NCBI GenBank assembly: GCA_934121885.1
Contig: CAKOVH010000016.1
Location: 1-21,436, forward strand
Source: an uncultured Clostridia bacterium
Lineage (GTDB): Bacteria > Bacillota > Clostridia > TANB77 > CAG-508
Reading direction: 5' to 3'
Length of the DNA: 21,436 nt
Numbering within the stretch: position 1 is the stretch's first letter; each line of letters begins with the position of its first letter. Both the position numbers and the translations under genes were made by a program. Below the pieces are notes generated by a model, which worked only from the letters and a program-made list of their open reading frames with translations, made no database searches and was not told the DNA's origin. Of this stretch, positions 7,929-13,985 are shown one piece after another.

Positions 7929-8810
7929 ATGGAAAAACATATTAAACAATTCTTAGATTTTATTCAAAATGAAAAAAAATTATCAAACAATACTTTACAA
8001 TCATACAGTAGAGATATTAATCAATATAAAGATTATTTAGAAACAAATAAAATAAATTACTTAAAGGTTGATAATGAACAAATTAAAGAATATTTAAATT
8101 ATTTACAAGAAATTGGAAAGAAAACATCCACAATTTCTAGAAATTTAGCATCGATTAGATCTTTTTATCAATATCTAATTAGAATAAAGAAAATAAGACG
8201 TGATCCAACAGAAAATATTCAATCACCAAAAGTTGCAAAAAGAGTTCCTAGTGTTCTTACATCACAAGAAGTAGAACTACTTTTAGACCAACCAAAAGAT
8301 GTTGATTTAAAAGGAACAAGAGATAAAGCAATGCTAGAAGTAGCTTATGCAACAGGTATGAGAGTAACAGAAATAATTTCATTAAATATCGAAGATGTAA
8401 ATGTAGAAGAAGGATTTGTTACATGTAGAGCAGTTGGCAAACAAAGAACAATTCCACTTGGATCTTTATCTATAAAAGCATTAAAAGAATATATAGAAGA
8501 AGCAAGACCAATTATGATTAGAGACGAAAATGAAAAATCATTATTTGTTAATGTTAATGGTAAAAGATTAACAAGACAAGGTTTTTGGAAAATTGTTAAA
8601 TTCTATAAAGAACAAGCTCATATTTCAAAAGATATTACACCACATGTATTAAGACATTCATTTGCAACACACCTTTTACAAAATGGAGCAGATTTAAAAG
8701 CAATTCAAACAATGCTTGGACATTCAGATATATCTTCAACACAAGTATATATGCAATTCCAAGATAGTGGATTAAAAAATGTATATAAAAAAGCTCATCC
8801 AAGAGCATAA
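7929..8810 (+). CDS. xerD: Site-specific tyrosine recombinase XerD
   Basis: XerD with its partner resolves chromosome dimers at dif next to FtsK. The 293-residue product has the N-terminal SAM-like core-binding domain (residues 1-85) and a catalytic domain with the full set R145 (ATGMRVTEI), K171 (VGKQRTIPL), H239 and R242 (HVLRHSFATHLL), H265 (MLGHSDISS) and nucleophile Y274 (TQVY). Length and lack of extensions fit housekeeping XerD rather than a phage or island integrase. The spoIIM neighbour supports this. GGAG (7914-7917) precedes the ATG. XerC is the alternative paralogue; the context favours XerD. Confidence 0.9.
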   Translation: MEKHIKQFLDFIQNEKKLSNNTLQSYSRDINQYKDYLETNKINYLKVDNEQIKEYLNYLQEIGKKTSTISRNLASIRSFYQYLIRIKKIRRDPTENIQSPKVAKRVPSVLTSQEVELLLDQPKDVDLKGTRDKAMLEVAYATGMRVTEIISLNIEDVNVEEGFVTCRAVGKQRTIPLGSLSIKALKEYIEEARPIMIRDENEKSLFVNVNGKRLTRQGFWKIVKFYKEQAHISKDITPHVLRHSFATHLLQNGADLKAIQTMLGHSDISSTQVYMQFQDSGLKNVYKKAHPRA

Positions 8811-8844
8811 TTAATTTATAAAGTTATAAAGGATAAAAATAAAA

Positions 8845-8885
8845 AACTATCAATATGAAGAAAAAATCATATTGATAGTTTTATT
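8845..8885. terminator. Intrinsic terminator after xerD (and toward the HTH gene)
   Basis: AACTATCAATATGA (8845-8858) pairs with TCATATTGATAGTT (8867-8880), a 14-bp perfect stem followed by a T-rich run and preceded by an A-run. It can therefore serve xerD on + and the small regulator on -. Confidence 0.88.
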
Positions 8886-8925
8886 TTTATTTAAAGCAAA
8901 ATGTAAAATTAAGTATAACTTATAT

Positions 8926-9159
8926 TTATTTTTCATCTATTGTAGGAGGTATATATTCTATTATATCTCCAATTTCACAATTAATGGTTTTACAAATTCT
9001 AGCAAGCAAATTTAAATCAACTTTTTTCATATCATTGTTACAATATTTTAATATTTGCTTATAATGAATTTGACCATTTCTGGACAAACTTGAACGACTT
9101 ATTTTATGCTCTTTTAAAAATTCATCTAATTTTAAATTTACTTCTCCCCATTCGTCCAT
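8926..9159 (-). CDS. Small helix-turn-helix (XRE/Cro-type) regulator
   Basis: The 77-residue product is a single HTH domain: a first helix (LKLDEFLKEHKI), SRSSLSRNGQIHYKQILKYCNN as the helix-turn-helix core, then LNLLARICKTINCEIGDIIEYIPP, which matches the Cro/C1 ending (LxxIAxxLxxxxxDLxEY) of HTH_26-like proteins. ATG 9159 is chosen because GAGGTG (9166-9171) lies 6 nt upstream on this strand; a GTG at 9168 would overlap that ribosome site. It faces away from the DGR target gene and shares its ~220-bp control region, which contains the palindrome at 9218-9228. Control of itself and of the DGR target is an inference. Confidence 0.83.
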   Translation of the reverse strand: MDEWGEVNLKLDEFLKEHKISRSSLSRNGQIHYKQILKYCNNDMKKVDLNLLARICKTINCEIGDIIEYIPPTIDEK

Positions 9160-9217
9160 AACGTTCACCTCAAAAAAATATTATCACATAATTTAGCTCT
9201 TTAACAATTAGGAATAT

Positions 9218-9228
9218 ACCTACTAGGT
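9218..9228. promoter_or_regulatory. Candidate operator palindrome between HTH gene and DGR target
   Basis: ACCTACTAGGT is a perfect 5+1+5 inverted repeat, about 28 bp upstream of the -35 box of the DGR target and about 60 bp upstream of the HTH gene. Only one copy was seen. A Cro/C1-type protein encoded next door is the natural candidate to bind it. Confidence 0.4.
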
Positions 9229-9255
9229 GAACACATAGAAAAACATAAATTAATC

Positions 9256-9284
9256 TTGACAAACAAAAAGTGGTGGTATATATT
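9256..9284 (+). promoter_or_regulatory. Strong sigma-A promoter of the DGR target gene
   Basis: TTGACA (9256-9261), exactly 17-nt spacer, TATATT (9279-9284). This is among the best consensus promoters in the window, about 95 nt before ATG 9379. Confidence 0.75.
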
Positions 9285-9378
9285 AAGATAGTAGCAATAA
9301 ACATAGTAATAAAATTAAATAAATGAATTGAATATTATTTGTTATTTTGCAAAAACTAAAGTAAAAGGAGAGAAAAAT

Positions 9379-11247
9379 ATGAAAAACATAGGAGAAAAAT
9401 TATTAAAAAAGTCCAATGCATCAGGAATAACATTAATAGCGCTAGTAGTAACAATAATAATATTAATAATACTTGCAACAGTAAGTATTAATGTAGTATT
9501 TGGAGAAGGAGGCTTAATAAAAAGAGCAGAGCAAGCAAGTGAATTAGCAAAAGAATCAACAGCAAGAGAAAAGTTAAATTTAAAATTGGAAGAATTTAAG
9601 TTTGATATATATGAACAAAATATAAATGATGCAGCATTGAAAGATAGTAAATTGTGTACAATTTTAAGTGAATTAGGACCAACCAAAGAAGCGACAGATA
9701 CAAAATATTATGAAGTAATAGTAGATGACTATGTATTTTGGGTAAATAGAGAAACATTAGAAATAGTATCAAAAGGAAAAGATAATCAAGAAGATGCAAC
9801 AAAAGTAACAGCAAGCGATATAACAATAAAAGAAGGACAAACAGCAAGCATTGCATTAACAATAGAACCAACAGGAGCAAGTACAAAAAATGTAACATAT
9901 ATATCATCAAATGAAAATGTAGCAAAAGTAAGCAATGGAACAGTAACAGGAGTAAGTGCAGGAAAAGCAACAATAACAATAAAAACAAGAAATGGGCATG
10001 AAGAAACATTTGAGGTAACAGTAATAGAAAGTAATTTAACAAAAATAACATTAAATCCAACAACATTAAATTTTGTAGTAGGAGATACAGCAAGCAAAAA
10101 AATAAGTGCAACTTTAGAGCCAGCAGATGCAATGAATAGAAAAATAACATGGACATCAACAGATACAAATGTAGCAACAGTAAATGATAAAGGAGAAGTA
10201 ACAGCAGTAGGAAAAGGAACATGTGAGATAAAAGCAACATCAGAAAAAAATGCAAACGTTTTTGGAAGTTGTAGTGTAACAGTATCAGAAGTAGAAGTTG
10301 AAAGTATAAGTTTAGATAAACAAACATTAAAAGTAGGACCAGGAAAAACATCAGAAGCATTAGTTGTAACATTTACACCAGCAAATGCTACAAATAAAAC
10401 AATAACATGGTCATCAAATCCTACATCAATTGCAACAGTAACTGATGGAAAAGTAACAGGAGTAGCAGAAGGAACAGCAACAATAACAGCAACATCAGCA
10501 AATGGAAAAACAGCAACATGTAATGTAACAATAGCAGAAGTAGGAATGACGATAGCAGAAGCAAAAGCAGCAGTACAAAGAGATGGATTACAATCACATA
10601 TAGGAGATTTAGTAGAATATAACCCAACAGCAGGAGGAAAATGGAGAATATTCTATTATGATGAAGCAGGAGAATTTGGAACAGCAGGAAAGTTATATCT
10701 AAAGAGAGATTTCGTAGGCAATAATACTAAATTAACCAATTATACAAGTTATACACCTACAACTCAAGGATTAGCAATAATGAAAGCAATGAATCCAAAG
10801 TGGAGAGATAGCAGTTATTCAAGCATAGATCAAGAAAATGAACATTGTGTAGCATGGCTATGCGACCCAACAAATTGGACAAACTATAAAACAGCAGAAG
10901 CAGATTATGCAATAGGAAGTCCAAGTGTAGAGATGTATATGAAAGCATTTAATGTATGGAAAACAGGAAATAAAAATGCAACAAACTTAATATGTAAGGT
11001 AGAAAATAAATATGGATATTCAGTAGGAGCAAATGGAACTTATGCTAATTCAGGATATTTTACGAATAGTAACACAATAGAATCAGGACCAAATAACATA
11101 TTTATGACAGCAGGAAGTAACTACTGGTGGTTGGCTTCGCCTTCTTCTTACGGCTCTGGCAGCGTGCTTTATGTGCGCGGCTACGCGGACGTGAACAACA
11201 ACGACTTTAACTACACGTATGGCGTGTGCCCTGTAGTTTCTCTATAA
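9379..11247 (+). CDS. DGR target protein 2: pseudopilin-anchored protein with three Big_2 Ig-like domains and a variable C-type-lectin-like tail
   Basis: The product has 622 residues. Residues 1-16 form a basic prepilin leader ending in Gly (SG|ITLIAL), followed by a hydrophobic helix (17-40) and an amphipathic FGEGGLIKRAEQA segment. This is the type IV pilin/pseudopilin start, but the usual Glu at mature position 5 is Ala. Residues ~143-225, 229-312 and 317-396 are three bacterial Ig-like Big_2 repeats (W/Y-SSN--VA-V--G-VTGV--G-ATIT pattern). Residues ~400-622 form a C-terminal domain ending in GVCPVVSL, similar to DUF6273 and lectin-like DGR tails. VR2 encodes residues 584-622. ATG 9379 is chosen because AAAGGAG (9364-9370) precedes it; an open frame extends 17 codons upstream without a ribosome site. 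A strong promoter lies at 9256-9284. The likely location is the cell surface or a pilus-like fibre; the ligand is unknown. Confidence 0.9.
   Translation: MKNIGEKLLKKSNASGITLIALVVTIIILIILATVSINVVFGEGGLIKRAEQASELAKESTAREKLNLKLEEFKFDIYEQNINDAALKDSKLCTILSELGPTKEATDTKYYEVIVDDYVFWVNRETLEIVSKGKDNQEDATKVTASDITIKEGQTASIALTIEPTGASTKNVTYISSNENVAKVSNGTVTGVSAGKATITIKTRNGHEETFEVTVIESNLTKITLNPTTLNFVVGDTASKKISATLEPADAMNRKITWTSTDTNVATVNDKGEVTAVGKGTCEIKATSEKNANVFGSCSVTVSEVEVESISLDKQTLKVGPGKTSEALVVTFTPANATNKTITWSSNPTSIATVTDGKVTGVAEGTATITATSANGKTATCNVTIAEVGMTIAEAKAAVQRDGLQSHIGDLVEYNPTAGGKWRIFYYDEAGEFGTAGKLYLKRDFVGNNTKLTNYTSYTPTTQGLAIMKAMNPKWRDSSYSSIDQENEHCVAWLCDPTNWTNYKTAEADYAIGSPSVEMYMKAFNVWKTGNKNATNLICKVENKYGYSVGANGTYANSGYFTNSNTIESGPNNIFMTAGSNYWWLASPSSYGSGSVLYVRGYADVNNNDFNYTYGVCPVVSL
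11128..11244 (+). repeat. DGR variable repeat VR2
   Basis: The 117 bp align to TR 12280-12399 with one 3-bp gap (TR codon 19 or 20, an AAC). I count 16 substitutions and every one is at a TR adenine (A to T, G or C). They affect codons 8, 9, 11, 12, 15, 17, 19, 22, 27, 28, 30, 32 and 38; codon 38 (GAT/GTT) is shared with VR1 and lies in the 3' IMH-like end. All non-adenine bases are identical. This adenine-only pattern is the defining mark of DGR mutagenic retrohoming. Confidence 0.97.
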
Positions 11248-11325
11248 TCTAGCATCTATTATGTTAACATAAAAAAGTAGAAAAATTTTAATTTAATGTA
11301 GCACTGAAAAGAATAGTAAAAAAAT

Positions 11326-11381
11326 CACATCCGCCAGGCCTCGCGTCTGGAAGGATGTGTGCGCTTTAGTGCAAGGCGGAT
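11326..11381 (+). promoter_or_regulatory. GC-rich foldable leader before the MutS-like gene
   Basis: A GC-rich island in AT-rich surroundings. Hairpin A: CACATCC (11326-11332) pairs with GGATGTG (11353-11359), continued by CCAGG/TCTGG (11334-11338/11346-11350). Hairpin B: TGCGC/GTGCA around a TTTA loop (11360-11373). An alternative 7-bp helix, ATCCGCC (11329-11335) with GGCGGAT (11375-11381), competes with hairpin A and ends one base before the AGGGG ribosome site (11382-11386). This suggests a two-state RNA leader or a DNA cruciform downstream of VR2. I could not match it to a known riboswitch. Confidence 0.55.
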
Positions 11382-11393
11382 AGGGGAAAAATT

Positions 11394-11843
11394 ATGGGAA
11401 TGGTAGAAATGTCAAAAAGATTAAAAGATGTACATCCAAATTTTTTAATACTATATAAATCTGGAACATTTTATAAGACATTTGGAAAAGATGCGTATAT
11501 TATAGGAGCGATGTTTGATTATAATGTACATATAGTAAACCAAAATATACCAACTTGTGGATTTCCAATGAGTGCTGAAAAAAGAGTAAGAGCAAAATTG
11601 GAAGAAAATAAAATTAATTATAAAATAGTTGATCCAAGAAATGAATATAGTGTTGATGTATCAGAAGATTATAAAAATTTGAATGAATATGAAAATGAAT
11701 TAAAAAAGGACTTTACATTAATAAAATATAAGAAAGTTATAAATAGAATAACAGAAGAATTAACAATGCATATGAATAAACCTGATTTTAAAGATATAAT
11801 TAGAAAAATTGAGGATATACTTGATGAAACTGGAAAAATTTAA
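11394..11843 (+). CDS. MutS domain-I-like DGR accessory protein
   Basis: The 149-residue product resembles only the N-terminal mismatch-recognition domain of MutS. HPNFLILYKSGTFYKTFGKDA matches the MutS pattern YPD-LLLFRMGDFYE-F-EDA, and CGFPMSAEKRVRAKLEENKINYKIVD matches the AGVP-H----YLAKLV--GYKVAI element. The Phe-X-Glu mismatch-reading motif is altered: Phe is kept, Glu is Lys (FYK). There is no ATPase or clamp domain, and the C-terminal third is helical and basic. MutS-like small proteins are known DGR accessory genes. AGGGG (11382-11386) precedes ATG 11394. Its end overlaps the Avd-like gene by 20 bp, so the two are coupled. Its role is unproven; it may steer repair or assist cDNA handling. 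Confidence 0.75.
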   Translation: MGMVEMSKRLKDVHPNFLILYKSGTFYKTFGKDAYIIGAMFDYNVHIVNQNIPTCGFPMSAEKRVRAKLEENKINYKIVDPRNEYSVDVSEDYKNLNEYENELKKDFTLIKYKKVINRITEELTMHMNKPDFKDIIRKIEDILDETGKI

Positions 11844-12225
11844 AGTAATTGATTCTACTAGACAATTTATAATTGAATGTACAAAACGATTAGAAAATTT
11901 TCCTAAAAAGGAAATAGAAATATCTAGTAAGATAAAAAAGAATTCGTATGATATGTTAGAAATAGCGTATTATGCAAATAGTATAGAAGACATACAAAAT
12001 AAAGTTATACAAATTAATTTATTATTGGCAAAAGCAAAGGTAATAGATTTTTTACTTGAAGTAGCAGTTGATATAGACTGTTTAACTAAAAAACAATATA
12101 TAAAATTGGCAAATAGACTTGGAGATATTGAAAAATTTTCTACTGGATGGCTTGCAAGAATTAAGGATGTTAAAGAAATAAATCTTGAAAGGCAAAATAA
12201 AAATATTGATGCAAATAATAAATAA
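11824..12225 (+). CDS. avd: Avd-like DGR accessory variability determinant
   Basis: Avd forms a positively charged helical barrel that binds the DGR reverse transcriptase and template RNA and is required for cDNA synthesis. The 133-residue product is all-helical, with the family pattern: an RQFIIECTKRLENFPKKE start, the long helix IKKNSYDMLEIAYYAN, a third helix around KVIQINLLLAKAKVIDFLLEVAV, LTKKQY, and LGDIEKFSTGWL matching the conserved G-W near the end. It belongs to the Avd/S23-intervening-sequence four-helix-bundle group. ATG 11824 is favoured over an in-frame TTG at 11809 because GAGG (11811-11814) sits 9 nt before it; this gives a 20-bp overlap with the MutS-like gene. The template repeat starts 55 bp after its stop, the usual place for a TR. 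Confidence 0.83.
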   Translation: MKLEKFKVIDSTRQFIIECTKRLENFPKKEIEISSKIKKNSYDMLEIAYYANSIEDIQNKVIQINLLLAKAKVIDFLLEVAVDIDCLTKKQYIKLANRLGDIEKFSTGWLARIKDVKEINLERQNKNIDANNK

Positions 12226-12235
12226 TAAATGAAGG

Positions 12236-12262
12236 ATGTAATTATAATTAAATAAATTACAT
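12236..12262 (+). other. Hairpin just upstream of the TR
   Basis: ATGTAATT (12236-12243) pairs with AATTACAT (12255-12262), an 8-bp perfect stem with an 11-nt loop, 17 nt before the TR. It may mark the 5' part of the template RNA. There is no T-run, so it is not a typical terminator. Confidence 0.4.
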
Positions 12263-12279
12263 TAGGGCTTGGTTGGTTG

Positions 12280-12399
12280 TGGTTGGCTTCGCCTTCTTCT
12301 AACAACTCTAACAACGTGCTTAATGTGAACGGCAACAACGCGAACGTGAACAACAACAACTATAACAACACGAATGGCGTGTGCCCTGTAGATTCTCTA
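12280..12399 (+). repeat. DGR template repeat (TR)
   Basis: 120 bp, homologous to VR1 and VR2 but not part of a target gene. The core (12301-12375) consists largely of 14 AAC and 2 AAT codons between fixed codons (GTG, GCG, GGC, TCT). Mutating A in AAY gives only NNY codons, so stop codons cannot arise; the one TAT and one ACG also cannot yield stops by adenine change. The 3' end GTGTGCCCTGTA-GAT-TCTCTA is the presumed IMH* and differs from the VRs at one base (GAT versus GTT), then diverges after CTA. It is transcribed on +, the strand of avd and the targets, probably as the tail of the accessory operon. Confidence 0.96.
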
Positions 12400-12677
12400 A
12401 AAACTGTGTGTTAATTTGTAGTATGGTATCTACAATTTTGAGAAGATTAGAGAAACAAACCAATTCCTTTTGTAGAATTAAATTTTTAATTATGAACAAA
12501 TTGCATATGGTAAAAAATATATAATTCTACAATAAAACAAAAACAGATAACAAGGTTTGCTAGTAGATTAATTAGCTAAAAATATAGACCATAGCTAAGC
12601 TTATATAATATAAGAAGTCGAAAAGGAGTCTAGTTTAGAACTGTTTTATAGTCTCGATTAATTTCCTGGCTAAGTTT
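12400..12677 (+). ncRNA. Spacer part of the DGR template RNA (gene-free, foldable)
   Basis: No gene is visible between TR and the terminator. Several strong inverted repeats are: TTGTAG/CTACAA (12416-12421/12430-12435), TTGTAGAATTA/TAATTCTACAA (12470-12480/12522-12532, 11 bp perfect), and CTTATAT/ATATAAG (12600-12614). In the Bordetella phage DGR, the RNA segment 3' of TR binds RT-Avd and is needed for cDNA priming. This stretch has the matching position on the TR strand, although here RT follows in the opposite orientation. Boundaries are inferred. Confidence 0.5.
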
Positions 12678-12718
12678 AAAACACAATAATTGTAAATAAA
12701 TGCAATTATTGTGTTTTT
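12678..12718. terminator. Bidirectional terminator between template RNA and RT gene
   Basis: AAAACACAATAATTG (12678-12692) pairs with CAATTATTGTGTTTT (12703-12717), a ~15-bp stem with T-tract on + and A-run (T on the other strand) at the left. It can end both the TR RNA on + and the RT transcript on -. Confidence 0.85.
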
Positions 12719-12722
12719 ATAT

Positions 12723-13694
12723 TTAATTATGAGGCTTAAATAACAATTTAGGTTTTTTTTTTAATAAATCAGAATAACATGATAAACTGGAAACAAACTC
12801 ATTAAGTGATATATATCCTTTTTGATAGTAATAATATTTATTTTTAAGCTTTCTTTTTACAGACCTATATCTAATATAGTGTCCATTGGAATTTCTTCCT
12901 AAAAAAGTAAAATTGTTATTATCTTTATAAATTCTTGTTTTTATATTTAATTGTAATTTTTCTTTGGCTAAAAATATTTTTATTTCATTTAGGCAATATT
13001 TTAAATATTTTTTTGAAGGATGATATAATAAAAAATCATCTTGATATCTAACATAATATTTTATTTTTAATTTTTCTTTTATAAAATGATCTAAATCGTT
13101 TAAATAAAATATTGCTAATACTTGACTGGTCATAGAACCAATAAATAAGCCAGGCTCATTACTATCAATAATTTTAAATACAATTTCAAGGGCAGCTTTA
13201 TCTTTTATTCTTTTTAATAATTTTTCTTTTAAAATTTCATGATTTATACTTGCAAAGAATTTTGATATATCGCATTTTAAAACATAGAAATGATTATATT
13301 TAATTTTGCATTTTCTACGGAATTCTTTAGCAATTTCTAATCCAGCACTTGTTCCTAAATTTTTTCTGCTAGCAACATTTACATCAAGTAAACATGGCAA
13401 AATTGCAGGGTACAAAATATGTCTTGCAACTAAATGATTAACTATTTTGTCAATAATGTTTTGACTTACAATTTGCCTTTCTTTAGGTTCTTTTATTGTA
13501 AATTTATTATAAGGTCCAACAACGTAACTATGGCTATTAACAATATCATAAATAGTAGAAATGTAATAAGAGCGGTATTGTTTCATATTAAATACACGCC
13601 TATCATTATTCGTATTTTTTCTAACCTCTTTAAAAGAATCTTCAATATTTTCTAAATTACAAATGTTTTTATATAAATTACTATATCTTTTCAT
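12723..13694 (-). CDS. DGR-type reverse transcriptase
   Basis: The 323-residue product makes error-prone (adenine-mutagenic) cDNA from the TR RNA. Reverse transcriptase motifs in order: KEPKERQIV, the catalytic aspartate D142 in LKCDISKFFASI, IGSMTSQ at 185-191 (the DGR-type motif 4, IGxxxSQ; group II and retroviral enzymes usually have QG in this place), YLNDLDH, and the active site YQDD at 217-220. There is no maturase (domain X), HNH or retron-type msr/msd context. The start MKRYSNLYKNICNLENI is typical of DGR enzymes, so ATG 13694 is right although no Shine-Dalgarno is visible; translation may be low. The gene is convergent to the TR and the accessory genes, unlike the usual tandem order. 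Confidence 0.94.
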   Translation of the reverse strand: MKRYSNLYKNICNLENIEDSFKEVRKNTNNDRRVFNMKQYRSYYISTIYDIVNSHSYVVGPYNKFTIKEPKERQIVSQNIIDKIVNHLVARHILYPAILPCLLDVNVASRKNLGTSAGLEIAKEFRRKCKIKYNHFYVLKCDISKFFASINHEILKEKLLKRIKDKAALEIVFKIIDSNEPGLFIGSMTSQVLAIFYLNDLDHFIKEKLKIKYYVRYQDDFLLYHPSKKYLKYCLNEIKIFLAKEKLQLNIKTRIYKDNNNFTFLGRNSNGHYIRYRSVKRKLKNKYYYYQKGYISLNEFVSSLSCYSDLLKKKPKLLFKPHN

Positions 13695-13820
13695 AATTAA
13701 AAATATATAATTATTTATTTTTAATATTAAAAAATGTTACAAAATGTTAAAAATTTTATTAGAGCATATTTGATAGGTTATTAATGTAATAATCAATTTT
13801 TTATTTATGTTAAAATGTCC

Positions 13821-13849
13821 TTGAAAAAATATAAAAAATAATATAAAAT
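13821..13849 (+). promoter_or_regulatory. Candidate promoter of tRNA-Arg
   Basis: TTGAAA (13821-13826), 17-nt spacer, TAAAAT (13844-13849), about 20 nt before the tRNA. The spacer and -10 region lie in a short ATAAAAT-type repeat tract, so the exact -10 is uncertain. Confidence 0.45.
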
Positions 13850-13870
13850 ATAAAATATAAAATATAAAAT

Positions 13871-13947
13871 GTCTTTGTAACTCAGATGGATAGAGTAACC
13901 CTCTCCTAAAGGGTAAGCCGGCGGTTCGACTCCGCCCAAAGACACCA
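13871..13947 (+). tRNA. tRNA-Arg (anticodon CCU)
   Basis: Cloverleaf: acceptor GTCTTTG/CAAAGAC, D-arm ACTC/GAGT, anticodon stem ACCCT/AGGGT with loop CTCCTAA (anticodon CCT, reads AGG), T-arm GGCGG/CCGCC with loop TTCGACT, and an encoded ACCA end. It sits directly upstream of the divergently read RT gene and marks the right border of the DGR region. Confidence 0.96.
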
Positions 13948-13954
13948 TAAAGAT

Positions 13955-13985
13955 AAAAAATCAGTTTATAAACTGATTTTTTTTA
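13955..13985 (+). terminator. Terminator of tRNA-Arg
   Basis: AAAAAATCAGTTTA pairs with TAAACTGATTTTTT, followed by more T, just 8 nt after the tRNA. Confidence 0.85.

Noticed and set aside
7929..8810. XerD as the integrase of a DGR-carrying island ending at tRNA-Arg
   Set aside because: It has housekeeping XerD length and the usual spoIIM neighbour; no duplicated tRNA end (att site) was found on the left side of the DGR region.
9596..10372. 258-codon open frame on - inside the DGR target gene
   Set aside because: Its translation is almost only Leu, Phe, Tyr and His, an antisense shadow of the Ala/Thr/Val-rich Ig repeats; no ribosome site and no family resemblance.
13434..13655. 73-codon frame on + opposite the RT start
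   Set aside because: Antisense to the conserved RT N-terminus, no ribosome site, no recognisable product.
12723..13694. Reverse transcriptase as a group II intron or retron enzyme
   Set aside because: No maturase or HNH domain, no intron ends, no msr/msd; the IGxxxSQ motif and a TR/VR pair with adenine-only changes identify a DGR.
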